Below are positions 27,842 through 37,327 of a DNA stretch of 64,000 bases, one piece after another. The position numbers and the translations under genes were made by a program. The notes under the pieces are model-generated. The model worked only from the letters and a program-made list of their open reading frames with translations, was not told where the DNA came from and did not search any database. The DNA is from Akkermansia muciniphila (GTDB taxonomy: Bacteria > Pseudomonadota > Gammaproteobacteria > Burkholderiales > Burkholderiaceae_C), in assembly GCA_943331105.2 (NCBI GenBank), contig CALQKH020000004.1, forward strand, positions 62,001-126,000, written 5' to 3'. The stretch's first letter is position 1. The number at the start of each line of letters is the position of its first letter.

Positions 27842-28795
27842 ATGATGGACGTCACGATACAAAACTTTGAAGCCGAGGTCATCGAAGCCTCCATGACCAC
27901 GCCCGTGCTGGTGGACTTTTGGGCGCCTTGGTGCGGCCCTTGCAAATCGCTGGGTCCTGTCCTCGAAAAGGTCGAGGCCGCTTATGAAGGCCGCTTCAAA
28001 TTGGTCAAAATCGACTCAGACCAAGAGCAGCAACTGGCCCAAGCCTTTGGCATCAAAAGCATCCCGACCTGCGTGTTGCTGAAAAACGGTCAGCCGGTTG
28101 ATGGTTTCATGGGCGCTTTGCCCGAAGGCCAGGTCAAACAGTTCTTGGACAAACACTTGCCCGCCGCCGAAGAACTGCAGGCACAGGCCGCCGCCCAAGA
28201 AGCCCAAGAGCACCTGCAAGCTGGTGACGCAGACAGCGCCCGCGCCGCTTTGGAACAAGCCCTGGCCACCGACCCCGGCAACGACGATGCCCGCTTTGAT
28301 TTGGTCAAGCTGCTGATTGGTTTGGGCGAATTGGCAGAAGCCTCCGCCTTGCTGGCGCCCGCCATGAGCCGCATCCCGGTACCACTGCGCTTTGAGGCCC
28401 AAACCCAGTGGCTCAACGCCCTGGAGTTTGTGACCACCGACCCGCGTGGTCAGTGGGAGCTGGATCAGTTTGACGCCTTGATCGCCCAGAACAAACGCGA
28501 CTTTGAGGCCCGCTTTGCCAAAAGCCGATTGCTGATCGCCATTGGCCAATGGGAAGCGGCCATGGACGAGTTGCTGGAAATCATCATGCGCGACAAGAAG
28601 TGGGACGACGAAGCCCCACGCAAAACTTTTGTCGCCCTGCTGGAGCTGATGACGCCGCCCAAGCCGAAAACACAAGACGCCAGCGGCAAATCAGCGGGCG
28701 GCATCGAACTCATGGGTAAGGCTGCCATGCAAGAAGACCCGCACATGGCGATGATCTCGGGCTACCGGCGCAAGCTGAGCATGATGCTCAACTGA
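27842..28795 (+). CDS. Thioredoxin-TPR protein (CnoX/YbbN-like co-chaperone)
   Basis: A 317-residue protein. The first ~110 residues are a thioredoxin fold with an intact WCGPC active site (Cys31, Cys34) and the cis-proline loop SIPTCVLLKNGQPVDGFMGALPEGQVKQFLDKHL. The remainder is TPR-like helical repeats (HLQAGDADSARAALEQALATDPGNDDARFDLVKLLIGLGELAEA...), as in E. coli CnoX, a chaperedoxin that protects proteins from oxidation and hands them to GroEL or DnaK. E. coli CnoX lacks a redox-active CXXC, whereas this one retains it. It is divergent from purE. Confidence 0.9.
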   Translation: MMDVTIQNFEAEVIEASMTTPVLVDFWAPWCGPCKSLGPVLEKVEAAYEGRFKLVKIDSDQEQQLAQAFGIKSIPTCVLLKNGQPVDGFMGALPEGQVKQFLDKHLPAAEELQAQAAAQEAQEHLQAGDADSARAALEQALATDPGNDDARFDLVKLLIGLGELAEASALLAPAMSRIPVPLRFEAQTQWLNALEFVTTDPRGQWELDQFDALIAQNKRDFEARFAKSRLLIAIGQWEAAMDELLEIIMRDKKWDDEAPRKTFVALLELMTPPKPKTQDASGKSAGGIELMGKAAMQEDPHMAMISGYRRKLSMMLN

Positions 28796-28817
28796 GCCCA
28801 GCTCAGCCCAAAACCTC

Positions 28818-28860
28818 AAGCCCGGGCCAGCTGCTGCGATGCATGCTGACCGGGCTTTTT
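28818..28860 (+). terminator. Terminator between the thioredoxin-like and Mpo1-like genes
   Basis: AAGCCCGG (28818-28825) pairs with CCGGGCTT (28850-28857) and is followed by a short T run. The loop is long (24 bases) with some internal pairing. It lies between the stops of two convergent genes. Confidence 0.55.
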
Positions 28861-28882
28861 CACGGGTAAGCCGCCAAGCATC

Positions 28883-29404
28883 TCAGCGCGTGGGTCCTGC
28901 TTGGCGCTCGATGTCCATGTGCATGCGCTGCAGCAACCCGGCCCACATGAGCACCTCACCCACCACAAACATCGGCCCCACCAACAAGCCGACGACGTCG
29001 TCGACAAAAGCCGGTTTGCGGCCCTCGAAATAGTGGCCGATGAACTGGATGAGCCAGCCAATCAAGAACAAGCCCAAACCCGCCTGCCAAACCGCCAGCC
29101 CCAGGGCTTGCGCCAGAGGTGGCACCTCATGGGCAACCGCGATCAGTATGCCATTCACCACCGATGTGGCCAAGCCCAGCAACAGATCACCGCGGCTCAG
29201 ATACCACAGGCTGGTGAGTGCCCACATGGCCCAGGCCAGCGTCACAGTCTGACCCGCCACAACCCAGGCCGGGCCCAGCAGCAAGACGCCGATGGACAGA
29301 AAAATCAGCGGGATGCCCAGCAGATGGGTCACGATGTTGCGGCGATCGCGGTGGTAATGGGCGTACTGCACCATCAAGGTGGTTGCAGGGCGAAAAAGCG
29401 TCAT
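28883..29404 (-). CDS. Mpo1-like/DUF962 membrane protein
   Basis: A 173-residue protein with four hydrophobic segments. It carries the family pattern YAHYHRDRRNIVTHLLGIPLIFLSIGVLL near the N-terminus and FIGHYFEGRKPAFVDDVVGLLVGPMFVVGEVLMWAGL near the C-terminus, including conserved His residues that in yeast Mpo1 bind Fe2+. Yeast Mpo1 is a 2-hydroxypalmitate dioxygenase in fatty acid alpha-oxidation; bacterial homologues are mostly uncharacterised. It is convergent with the thioredoxin-like gene. Function here is inferred from family only. Confidence 0.85.
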   Translation of the reverse strand: MTLFRPATTLMVQYAHYHRDRRNIVTHLLGIPLIFLSIGVLLLGPAWVVAGQTVTLAWAMWALTSLWYLSRGDLLLGLATSVVNGILIAVAHEVPPLAQALGLAVWQAGLGLFLIGWLIQFIGHYFEGRKPAFVDDVVGLLVGPMFVVGEVLMWAGLLQRMHMDIERQAGPTR

Positions 29405-29557
29405 TCCATTTCCTCGTTCTGGCGATCAAAACGCCGAATGTAATACTTGCCCTGACACACATTGACCGATTTCAAGATAAGAATCGGGTCAGGGCATTGC
29501 TTTTGCGGGTGGTTTCAACTTAAAATTTAAACAACACTTTGGAATTCATTTTGAATC

Positions 29558-29923
29558 ATGTCACGCGCCGAGCCCCTGATCACCCCTGAAGAGTTGCAAT
29601 GCCTGCTCGGTGGTGCGCCGGCGCGCTCGAACAGAACCTGGCGCAGCCAACTGGCACAACTGACTTCTGTGCATTTTGGCGCTGCCCTCTGGCTGGTCAA
29701 GGGTGTTTTCCTGTATGCCGTGTTCATGAGTTCCGGTGCCGCCCAGCTGATGGACAGCGGCGCCTACCTGTGGATGCGCGGCAGTCTGGAACTGGTTTGC
29801 CTGGCTGTATTCTGGGGCGCATACCTGCACCCGCGCGGCCGCACGCTCGCCTGCGCCAGCTTGCTGGTGGCCAGCACCACCTTGCTGCTCGACGCCATGA
29901 CACTGCTGGCGTTCACCCACTGA
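29558..29923 (+). CDS. Hypothetical membrane protein
   Basis: A 121-residue protein I do not recognise. Residues 1-35 are polar (SRAEPLITPEELQCLLGGAP), followed by three hydrophobic segments: about 42-60 (FGAALWLVKGVFLYAVFM), 72-92 (LWMRGSLELVCLAVFWGAYL) and 98-118 (TLACASLLVASTTLLLDAMTLL). It is preceded by an AT-rich stretch (29520-29557) and followed by a strong terminator, so it looks like an independent transcript. The N-terminal TPEELQCLLG resembles the start of some flagellar FliM/FliN-type proteins but is too short to assign. Confidence 0.65.
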   Translation: MSRAEPLITPEELQCLLGGAPARSNRTWRSQLAQLTSVHFGAALWLVKGVFLYAVFMSSGAAQLMDSGAYLWMRGSLELVCLAVFWGAYLHPRGRTLACASLLVASTTLLLDAMTLLAFTH

Positions 29924-29939
29924 TTTCCAAATCACCCCC

Positions 29940-29969
29940 AAAAAGGCGCTGCCATGCAGCGCCTTTTTT
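29940..29969. terminator. Bidirectional rho-independent terminator
   Basis: AAAAGGCGCTGCCATGCAGCGCCTTTTTT is a near-perfect 8-9 base-pair GC-rich stem (AGGCGCTG/CAGCGCCT), with an A tract on one side and a T tract on the other. It sits between the stops of the small membrane protein gene (29923) and purC (29990), so it can end both convergent transcripts. Confidence 0.88.
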
Positions 29970-29989
29970 GCGTCTGAAATGCGGTGAAG

Positions 29990-30898
29990 TCAGGCCATGA
30001 GCCTCTTCATGGCTTCTTCGTACTTGGCCGCTGTGTTCTCGATCACCTCACGCGGGAGGCGCGGTGCGGGTGGGGTCTTGTCCCAAGGCTTGCCATTGAC
30101 CTGGGCGGTCTCTAACCAGTCACGCAAAAACTGTTTGTCGTAGCTTGGTGGGTTGGCCCCCTCCACATAGCTCTCAGCAGGCCAATAGCGCGATGAATCG
30201 GGCGTCAGCACCTCGTCCATCAACACCAGGGTGCCATCGGCATCCAGCCCAAACTCAAACTTGGTGTCGGCAATGATGATGCCTTTGGTGGCAGCGATGT
30301 CACGGGCCGCCACATAAAGCTGGATGCTGATGTCGCGAATGCGGGTGGCCAGGTCGGCACCGATCATGGCCACGGTTTGCTCGAAGGTGATGTTTTCGTC
30401 GTGCTCACCCACCGCCGCTTTGGCCGCCGGGGTATAGATGGGCTCAGGCAGGCGACTGGCGTTTTTCAGACCCGCGGGCAATTTCACACCGCAAACGGCC
30501 TGGCTGTCTTGGTATTCCTTCCAGCCGCTGCCGGCCAGATAGCCGCGCACCACCGCCTCGACCGGGATGGGTTTCAAACGCTTGACCAGCATAGAGCGAC
30601 CCGTGACCTGCGGTGCCTCGCCAGCGCTCACCACGCTCTCGGGGGCTTCGCCTGTCAGGTGGATCGGGCAGATGTTGAGGCCTTTGGGGCCGAGTTGGTC
30701 AAACCAAAACAACGCCATTTGCGTGAGCAACACACCTTTGCCCGGAATCGGCTCGCCCATGATCACGTCGAATGCGCTGATGCGGTCTGACGCCACCATC
30801 AAGATGCGGTCATCGCCTACGGCGTAGTTGTCACGCACCTTGCCACGCGCCAGCAGAGGCAAGGAGGTCAGGGCCGAGGTGTGAAGCGCAGAGGTCAT
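29990..30898 (-). CDS. purC: Phosphoribosylaminoimidazole-succinocarboxamide synthase
   Basis: A 302-residue SAICAR synthetase, longer eukaryote/yeast-like form. [77 protein letters not shown], and [33 protein letters not shown] are conserved ATP- and substrate-binding blocks. It condenses CAIR with aspartate. It follows fba by 41 bases on the same strand, an order frequent in Burkholderiales. Confidence 0.97.
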   Translation of the reverse strand: MTSALHTSALTSLPLLARGKVRDNYAVGDDRILMVASDRISAFDVIMGEPIPGKGVLLTQMALFWFDQLGPKGLNICPIHLTGEAPESVVSAGEAPQVTGRSMLVKRLKPIPVEAVVRGYLAGSGWKEYQDSQAVCGVKLPAGLKNASRLPEPIYTPAAKAAVGEHDENITFEQTVAMIGADLATRIRDISIQLYVAARDIAATKGIIIADTKFEFGLDADGTLVLMDEVLTPDSSRYWPAESYVEGANPPSYDKQFLRDWLETAQVNGKPWDKTPPAPRLPREVIENTAAKYEEAMKRLMA

Positions 30899-30939
30899 GG
30901 CAAATCAGTCAGGCAATCGATAAGGAAAAGCCTATCGGC

Positions 30940-32004
30940 TCAATGGACGACTTGCGCCAATTCACCACGGGCGTACTTGGCAGCAACCACTTGCAAAGTG
31001 TCGCCCTTGATCTTGCCAGCCTGGCCTTCGCAGCCGAACTCCAGATAACGCTGCTTGCAAATTTGCTTGGCGGCCTCGCGGGCAGGCTTGAGCCATTCGC
31101 GGGCGTCGAACTTGTCGGGGTTTTCAAACAAGAATTTGCGGCAAGCGGCGGTCATCGCCAAACGGATGTCGGTGTCAATGTTGATCTTGCGCACGCCGTG
31201 TTGGATGGCCTCTTGAATTTCCTCGACGGGCACGCCGTAGGTTTCCTTCATCTTGCCACCGTACTGGTTGATCATTGCCAGCAAGTCTTGCGGCACGCTG
31301 GACGAGCCGTGCATCACCAAATGGGTGTTGGGGATGCGGGCATGGATTTCTTTCACGCGGCCAATGGCCAAGATGTCGCCCGTGGGTTTGCGGCTGAATT
31401 TGTAGGCGCCATGGCTGGTGCCAATCGCAATGGCCAGCGCGTCCAAACCGGTAGCTTTGACGAATTGGGCGGCTTCTTCAGGGTCGGTCAGCATCTGGCT
31501 GTGGTCGAGCTTGCCGACTGCGCCAATGCCGTCTTCTTCACCCGCTTCACCGGTTTCGAGGTTGCCCAAACAACCCAACTCGCCTTCCACCGAAACACCC
31601 AACAGGTGGGCCATCTCGACCACGCGGCGGGTCACATCCACGTTGTAGGCAAAGTCGGCCGGGGTTTTGCCGTCTTCCAGCAAGGAGCCGTCCATCATCA
31701 CCGACGAAAAACCCAAGTTGATCGCGCCCTGGCAAATCGCCGGGCTTTGCCCGTGATCCTGGTGCATGACCAAGGGAATGTGGGGCCACTGCTCTGTAGC
31801 CGCCTGGATCAGGTATTTGATGAAGGGCTCGCCAGCGTATTTGCGGGCACCTGCACTGGCCTGCAAAATGACCGGTGCGCCGACCTCGTCGGCCGCCATC
31901 ATGACGGCTTGGACTTGCTCGAGGTTGTTGACGTTGAAAGCTGGAATGCCGTAGCCGTTAACGGCTGCATGGTCCAGCAGCTCGCGCATTGAAACGAGTG
32001 CCAT
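30940..32004 (-). CDS. fba: Fructose-bisphosphate aldolase, class II
   Basis: A 354-residue zinc-dependent aldolase (Calvin-cycle/CbbA subtype by sequence). Zinc ligands lie in [18 protein letters not shown] and the later TSHGAYKF and HGSSSVPQ segments. [33 protein letters not shown] and [19 protein letters not shown] are the family blocks. ATG 32004 ([19 protein letters not shown]) is chosen; the frame extends 15 codons further upstream without a better start. It sits in a pyk-fba-purC run. Confidence 0.96.
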   Translation of the reverse strand: MALVSMRELLDHAAVNGYGIPAFNVNNLEQVQAVMMAADEVGAPVILQASAGARKYAGEPFIKYLIQAATEQWPHIPLVMHQDHGQSPAICQGAINLGFSSVMMDGSLLEDGKTPADFAYNVDVTRRVVEMAHLLGVSVEGELGCLGNLETGEAGEEDGIGAVGKLDHSQMLTDPEEAAQFVKATGLDALAIAIGTSHGAYKFSRKPTGDILAIGRVKEIHARIPNTHLVMHGSSSVPQDLLAMINQYGGKMKETYGVPVEEIQEAIQHGVRKINIDTDIRLAMTAACRKFLFENPDKFDAREWLKPAREAAKQICKQRYLEFGCEGQAGKIKGDTLQVVAAKYARGELAQVVH

Positions 32005-32119
32005 GGTGATGATATCCCGGGAAGTTTGAAAAATTGAACGCGCCGGCAAAACATCCGGCTCAAGACTGACCCAGATTTTATAGGCTTCGGTCGGATATGG
32101 GCCTGAGCCACGCCCTGCA

Positions 32120-32139
32120 AGGGGACCAATCAGGCCCCT
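32120..32139 (-). terminator. Possible weak terminator or processing hairpin after pyk
   Basis: On the minus strand AGGGGCC-TGATT-GGTCCCCT forms a hairpin with one bulge, a few bases after the pyk stop. There is no U run, so transcription may continue into fba. It could be an RNA-stability element instead. Confidence 0.35.
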
Positions 32140-32145
32140 CCAAGC

Positions 32146-33579
32146 TCAAGCCACTTTGCAAATTTGCAGCATGTTGGTGCCACCGGGAGAACCCATGGGT
32201 TCTCCACAGGTGATGGCATACACGTCGCCAGTGCCCACAATGTTGCGGCTTTTCAGGTGGGCTTCGGCTTCGGCCAATGCCGTGTCGCGGTCAGCGCTGG
32301 TGTCCATCAACAAGGGGCGCACGTTGCGGTAAAGCGCCATCTTGCGCTGTGAATTGAGTTTGGTGGTCAGCGCGTAAATGGGAATGTGCACCCGATGGCG
32401 GCTCATCCAAAGGGCTGTTGAGCCCGACTCGGTCATGGCCACAATGGCTTTGGCCCCCAAGTGGTGGGCGGTGAACAAAGCGCCCATGGCGATCGACTGG
32501 TCGATGCGGCTGAAAGTCTGTCCTTTGAAATCGGCATCCAAGGTCGGGTCTTCGGCGTTTTCGGCAGCCTCGCAAATCTTGGCCATCTCTTCCACCGTCT
32601 CCAGCGGGTACTTGCCCGCGGCAGTCTCGGCGCTGAGCATCACGGCGTCAGTGCCGTCCAAGACCGCGTTGGCCACATCCGACACTTCAGCGCGGGTGGG
32701 CACAGGGTTGGTGATCATGCTTTCCATCATCTGGGTGGCCGTGATCACCACCTTGTCGTGCACCTTGGCCAGCTTGATCATGCGCTTTTGAAGGGCGGGA
32801 ACGGCGGCATTGCCCACCTCAACGGCCAAATCGCCCCTGGCCACCATGATCCCATCGCTTGCTTTGAGAATGGCCTCAAGGTGAGGAATGGCTTCAGCAC
32901 GTTCGATCTTGGCAATCAGGCCCGGCTTATGGCCATATTCGGCCCCCGCCACGTTGCACAGTTGGCGGGCCATTTCCATATCGGTGGCGTTTTTAGGAAA
33001 GCTCACCGCCACATAGTCGGCCTGGAAACTCATGGCGGTTTTGATGTCCTCCATGTCCTTGGCGGTCAAGGCCGGCGCCGTCAGGCCGCCCCCCTGCTTG
33101 TTGATGCCCTTGTTGTTGGACAACTCACCGCCCAGTTTGACGGTGGTGTGTACTTGCTCACCTTTGACGCCCACCACATTCAGCACGATCAAACCATCGT
33201 TGAGCAGCAGCACGTCACCCGCCTTCACATCGCGGGGCAGCTCCTTGTAGTCCAAGCCCACCCCGTGGATGTCGCCCAACTCGGTGCGCGAGGCGTCCAA
33301 TACAAAGGGGGCACCGGGCTCCAACATGACTTTGCCTTCGGCAAACTTGCCCACACGAATCTTGGGACCTTGCAGGTCGGCCATGATGGCCACTTCACGG
33401 CCGGCACGCTGCGAGGCTTCGCGCACGAGGCTGGCGCGGTCTACGTGGTCTTGCGCTTTGCCGTGGCTGAAATTAAGGCGAACCACGTTCACCCCGGCGC
33501 GGATCATGGCTTCGAGCAGCGCTGGGTCGCTGGAAGCAGGGCCTAAAGTGGCAACAATCTTGGTGGCGCGACGGGGCAT
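32146..33579 (-). CDS. pyk: Pyruvate kinase
   Basis: A 477-residue glycolytic enzyme. N-terminal RATKIVATLGPASSDPALLEAMIRAGVNVVRLNFSHG, active-site GIMVARGDLAVEVG, the ATQMMESMITNPVPTRAEVSDVANAVLDGTDAVMLSAETAAGKYPLE block, and a C-terminal allosteric domain are intact. It converts PEP and ADP to pyruvate and ATP. It is upstream of fba and divergent from the fatty acid desaturase. Confidence 0.97.
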   Translation of the reverse strand: MPRRATKIVATLGPASSDPALLEAMIRAGVNVVRLNFSHGKAQDHVDRASLVREASQRAGREVAIMADLQGPKIRVGKFAEGKVMLEPGAPFVLDASRTELGDIHGVGLDYKELPRDVKAGDVLLLNDGLIVLNVVGVKGEQVHTTVKLGGELSNNKGINKQGGGLTAPALTAKDMEDIKTAMSFQADYVAVSFPKNATDMEMARQLCNVAGAEYGHKPGLIAKIERAEAIPHLEAILKASDGIMVARGDLAVEVGNAAVPALQKRMIKLAKVHDKVVITATQMMESMITNPVPTRAEVSDVANAVLDGTDAVMLSAETAAGKYPLETVEEMAKICEAAENAEDPTLDADFKGQTFSRIDQSIAMGALFTAHHLGAKAIVAMTESGSTALWMSRHRVHIPIYALTTKLNSQRKMALYRNVRPLLMDTSADRDTALAEAEAHLKSRNIVGTGDVYAITCGEPMGSPGGTNMLQICKVA

Positions 33580-33761
33580 TCGGAGATCTCCTTTTAATAG
33601 TTTTGAATTCTCACACGAAAAAGTGACGTCTTTGTTTCTTTCGGGGATATGCGCGACAGCGGCCCCTTAACCCCAAGCAAAGCCCTTGAATTGATCTCTG
33701 TCAGGCCAATGAAAAGGCTTGCCGACTAAACTCATGCTTGCCCGATTTACATTTGAGCGTC

Positions 33762-34877
33762 ATGACTGCCTTACACACCCCGTCCGTCGATCAACCCATT
33801 GCGCTGGACCAACCCCTACCGCACCGCAAAACGCTGCGCGAATGGCTGACCCCGTTATCGCAACGCAGCACCATGCGTGCATTGGTGCTGTTGGCTTTTG
33901 ACTACGCCTTGTTTTTTGCACTGATTGCAGCCACTGTGGCATTTGACGCCATTTGGGTGAAACTGCTTTGCGGCGCCATGGCTGGCTTTGTGATTGGCCG
34001 CTTGTTTGTGATTGGCCACGATGCCTGCCACCAGAGCCTCACGCCCCACCGCGAACTGAACAAAGTGCTGGGCCGCATCGCGTTCTTGCCGTCTCTCACG
34101 CCCTACAGCCTTTGGGATACGGGCCACAACGTGGTGCACCACGGCTACACCAACCTCAAAGGCGTGGACTTTGTCTGGACGCCTTTGACGGCCGAGGAAT
34201 TTGCCGCACTCAACCCTGTGCAGCGTTTGCTGCAACGCGCCTACCGCAGCGGTTGGGCGCCGGGCCTTTATTACATGATCGAGATTTGGTGGAAGCGCGA
34301 GTTCTTTCCCAACAAGACCCACATGCCCACTCGCCGTCCGATCTTCTTCAAGGACAGCTTGCTGGTGAGTTTGTTTGGTGCTTTTTGGTTGGGCACTGTT
34401 GCCGCTGCCGCGGTCTATACGGGGCAATCGGTCTGGTTGTCTTTGCTGATGGGCGTGTTGATCCCGTTCTTTGGCTGGAACACCATGATCGGTTTCGTGG
34501 TCTATGTGCACCACACCCACGTCAAAGTGTCTTGGCATGACAACAAAGCCGCCTGGACGAAGGCCGCGCCATTTGTGTCAACCACCGTGCACCTGACGTT
34601 CCCCTTCAACATCGGCGGCATGATGCACCACATCATGGAGCACACAGCCCACCATGTGGACATGAGCATCCCCCTTTATCGATTGAAGCAAGCCCAGTCC
34701 AAATTGGAAGAAATGCTGCCTGGCCGGATCATCGTCCAAGCCTTCAGTTGGAAGTGGTACTTCGAAACCGCCAAAAACTGCAAGATGTACGACTTCAGCC
34801 GGGAATGCTGGACCGACTTCAAAGGCAATATGACCAGCCCGGTGAGGGGCAATTTACCGCCCGCCGCCCAAGCTTAA
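33762..34877 (+). CDS. Membrane fatty acid desaturase
   Basis: A 371-residue di-iron membrane desaturase. The three histidine boxes are HDACH (IGHDACHQSL), HNVVHH (DTGHNVVHHGYTN), and HHIMEHTAHHVD near the C-terminus. Four hydrophobic segments lie between them. It probably inserts a double bond into an acyl-lipid chain, perhaps for cold adaptation. ATG 33762 (MTALHTPSVDQP) is chosen over an upstream TTG at 33738. The gene interrupts, on the opposite strand, the otherwise typical pgk-pyk-fba run. Confidence 0.9.
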   Translation: MTALHTPSVDQPIALDQPLPHRKTLREWLTPLSQRSTMRALVLLAFDYALFFALIAATVAFDAIWVKLLCGAMAGFVIGRLFVIGHDACHQSLTPHRELNKVLGRIAFLPSLTPYSLWDTGHNVVHHGYTNLKGVDFVWTPLTAEEFAALNPVQRLLQRAYRSGWAPGLYYMIEIWWKREFFPNKTHMPTRRPIFFKDSLLVSLFGAFWLGTVAAAAVYTGQSVWLSLLMGVLIPFFGWNTMIGFVVYVHHTHVKVSWHDNKAAWTKAAPFVSTTVHLTFPFNIGGMMHHIMEHTAHHVDMSIPLYRLKQAQSKLEEMLPGRIIVQAFSWKWYFETAKNCKMYDFSRECWTDFKGNMTSPVRGNLPPAAQA

Positions 34878-34896
34878 AAGCCCGCTTTGATTCACA

Positions 34897-34924
34897 AAAA
34901 ACCCCGCGATGCGGGGTTTTTTGT
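34897..34924. terminator. Bidirectional rho-independent terminator
   Basis: AAAAAACCCCGC-GAT-GCGGGGTTTTTT is a perfect 12-base inverted repeat with a 3-base loop, flanked by A and T tracts that are part of the stem. It lies between the convergent stops of the desaturase gene (34877) and pgk (34953). Confidence 0.9.
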
Positions 34925-34952
34925 TGCGGTCAATGGTTTGACAGATCGAAGA

Positions 34953-36146
34953 TCAATGGGCTGCGCGTTTGGCCAAAATTTCAAACGCTGGAAGCTGCTT
35001 GCCCTCGAGAATTTCGAGAAAAGCACCGCCACCGGTCGAAATGTAACCCACCTGCTTTTCAATGCCGTATTTGGCGATCGCGGCCAACGTGTCACCGCCA
35101 CCCGCAATGCTGAATGCATTGGACTCTGCAATCGCTTGCGCAATCACCTTGGTGCCATTTTCAAACGCCGCAAACTCGAACACACCCACGGGCCCGTTCC
35201 ATACGATGGTGCCAGCCTGTTTAAGCTGCGCGGCCAGCTTGGCAGCGGTCTCTGGGCCGATGTCCAAAATCAGGTCATCGTCAGCCACTTCGCTGGCCCG
35301 CTTGACCGTGGCCAGAGCGTCTGCCGCAAAGGTTTTGGCCGTGACCACATCGGTGGGGATCGGCACCTCGGCACCGCGCGCTTTCATGGCCTCTATGACC
35401 GCTTTGGCTTCGCTCACCAAATCGGCTTCGGCCAGGCTCTTGCCAATCTTCAAACCCGCAGCCAGCATGAACGTGTTGGCGATACCGCCGCCCACAATCA
35501 ACTGGTCGACGTTCTGCGCGAGGCTCTTCAAAATGGTCAACTTGGTGCTGACCTTGGCGCCGGCCACGATGGCGACCAGCGGGCGTTTGGGCGCCTCTAG
35601 CGCCTTGCCAATCGCATCAATTTCAGCAGCCAGCAAAGGCCCCGCACAGGCAATCGGAGCGAACTGGGCAATGCCATAGGTCGTGCCTTCGGCACGGTGC
35701 GCAGTGCCAAAGGCATCGTTCACATAGATGTCGCACAGCGCGGCCATTTTGCGAGCCAGCGCTTCGTCATTTTTTTTCTCCCCCTTGTTGACGCGGCAGT
35801 TTTCAAGCAACACCACTTGACCGGGTGCCACAGTCACGCCATCCACCCAATGCGCGAGCAAGGAAACACTGCGGCCCAAAAGCTCACTCAAGCGCTGCGC
35901 CACTGGGGCCAAGGAATCTTCGGGTTTGAAAGCGCCCTCGGTCGGGCGACCCAAATGCGAGGTCACCATCACAGCCGCCCCAGCGTCCAAAGCCATCTGA
36001 ATACAAGGCACGCTGGCACGGATGCGGGTGTCTTCGGTAATGCTGCCATCGCCCGCTTGGGGCACGTTCAGGTCGGCGCGAATAAAAACACGTTGCCCAG
36101 CCACTTGGCCACTTGCGCACAGATCTGAAAAACGAATGACATTCAT
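34953..36146 (-). CDS. pgk: Phosphoglycerate kinase
   Basis: A 397-residue cytosolic enzyme transferring phosphate from 1,3-bisphosphoglycerate to [92 protein letters not shown], and [13 protein letters not shown] with the [22 protein letters not shown] terminal motif are present. It is alone on its side of the desaturase gene. The 117 bases upstream, before azlD, hold no recognisable gene. Confidence 0.97.
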   Translation of the reverse strand: MNVIRFSDLCASGQVAGQRVFIRADLNVPQAGDGSITEDTRIRASVPCIQMALDAGAAVMVTSHLGRPTEGAFKPEDSLAPVAQRLSELLGRSVSLLAHWVDGVTVAPGQVVLLENCRVNKGEKKNDEALARKMAALCDIYVNDAFGTAHRAEGTTYGIAQFAPIACAGPLLAAEIDAIGKALEAPKRPLVAIVAGAKVSTKLTILKSLAQNVDQLIVGGGIANTFMLAAGLKIGKSLAEADLVSEAKAVIEAMKARGAEVPIPTDVVTAKTFAADALATVKRASEVADDDLILDIGPETAAKLAAQLKQAGTIVWNGPVGVFEFAAFENGTKVIAQAIAESNAFSIAGGGDTLAAIAKYGIEKQVGYISTGGGAFLEILEGKQLPAFEILAKRAAH

Positions 36147-36263
36147 GGGGGAACTTGTCCTGTATCTGGGAATTCGGGAGGTATTTTAAAAGCAGCGCCT
36201 GACAAGGACTGACAGCATCAAAAGTAAACAGCAACTCACATTGAGGGGAGGGTTGAGCAAGCC

Positions 36264-36599
36264 TTACCAACCCAGACCCAGGCGCAAAGGCAGGTACACC
36301 GCCATGCCCGCAAGGATGGTGATCAGCACATCACGCCGCCAAAAGTAAGCAACCACACCCACTACGGCAGCGTAAAGACGAGCGTCTTCCCAAGTGCTGA
36401 CCAGCTCACCTTGCACCGTGATGATTTCGGGAATGACCACGGCCGACAGTGCCGCGATGGGGGCGTACTGCAAGCCGCGTTGAGCCCAATTGGGCAACTG
36501 CCAAGACTGGCTGGAAATAAAGAAGAAACTGCGCGCCACCACCGTCACCACGGCCAGACCCACGATGACGGTCAAGGTCCACAGGTCGGTCTCGTTCAT
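36264..36599 (-). CDS. azlD: AzlD family branched-chain amino acid exporter subunit
   Basis: A 111-residue protein with four hydrophobic segments, matching AzlD in length. LTVIVGLAVVTVVARSFFFI, the LQYAPIAALSAVVIPEII loop (conserved YxPxAxLxAxxxP), and VVAYFWRRDVLITILAGMAVYLPLRLG are recognisable. It is the small subunit of AzlCD/YgaZH-type exporters for branched-chain amino acids or methionine. Its ATG overlaps the azlC stop by four bases. Confidence 0.88.
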   Translation of the reverse strand: MNETDLWTLTVIVGLAVVTVVARSFFFISSQSWQLPNWAQRGLQYAPIAALSAVVIPEIITVQGELVSTWEDARLYAAVVGVVAYFWRRDVLITILAGMAVYLPLRLGLGW

Positions 36600-37327
36600 G
36601 CAGCCACCTTGGGTGTTGGCCGAATTTTTTCAACTGTCAGGCACAAGATCACCGCCACCGCAATCGCCACCACGATATTGAGCTTGAGCGGCAAGTGGTA
36701 TGCCACCACCGCCGCGACGCCAGCCACGGCTGCTGACAAAATGCGCATGCGCGAGCTGGCCAAAGAACACTGGATGCCCAGCAAACACAAAATACCCGCA
36801 AAACCCAAACCCCACTCTGGGGGAATCAGGTTGGCCAAGCCGATGCCCAACAGACTGGCCACGATCCAACTGCTCCAATTCAGAAAGTAATTGCCTGCCA
36901 AATAGGCCTCTTGCCCGGTGCGCTCGGCATCGGTCTCACCGGGCTTTGTAAAGCGCTGGGTGAACAACACATAGCTGATGTCGGCGGTGAAGTAGCCGTG
37001 GCACATGCGCTGCCAGCGCGGCAGATGCATGAGGTAGGGCCGCAGATGCAGGCTGAAGACCACAAAGCGCAGGTTCACACAAAAACCGGTGGCCAAAATC
37101 ACCCAAGCCGGGGCGCCTGCCACCAACAACGGGATCGCCGCCAGCTGCGAACTGCCTGCAAATACCAGAATGGTCATGGCCACGGCTTCGAAGACGCTCA
37201 TTCCCGACTTGACCATGGCAACGCCCGTCATCAAGCCCCAAGCCGCCACACCAGGCGCTTGTGGGGCCAAGTCGCGCAAGCCTTGCAAAAACTGGGCATC
37301 GCGGTAAATCCTTGGCCGAAAAAACAT
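36596..37327 (-). CDS. azlC: AzlC family branched-chain amino acid exporter subunit
   Basis: A 243-residue protein with about seven hydrophobic segments. GLRDLAPQAPGVAAWGLMTGVAMVKSGMSVFEAVAMTILVFAGSSQLAAIPLLVAGAPAWVILATGFCVNLRFVVFSL is the AzlC signature region, with the conserved NxRxxxxS. It forms the exporter with AzlD. Its start ATG shares one base with the TGA of fmt (TGATG), indicating reinitiation. A dedicated Lrp-type regulator is not adjacent. Confidence 0.92.
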   Translation of the reverse strand: MFFRPRIYRDAQFLQGLRDLAPQAPGVAAWGLMTGVAMVKSGMSVFEAVAMTILVFAGSSQLAAIPLLVAGAPAWVILATGFCVNLRFVVFSLHLRPYLMHLPRWQRMCHGYFTADISYVLFTQRFTKPGETDAERTGQEAYLAGNYFLNWSSWIVASLLGIGLANLIPPEWGLGFAGILCLLGIQCSLASSRMRILSAAVAGVAAVVAYHLPLKLNIVVAIAVAVILCLTVEKIRPTPKVAA

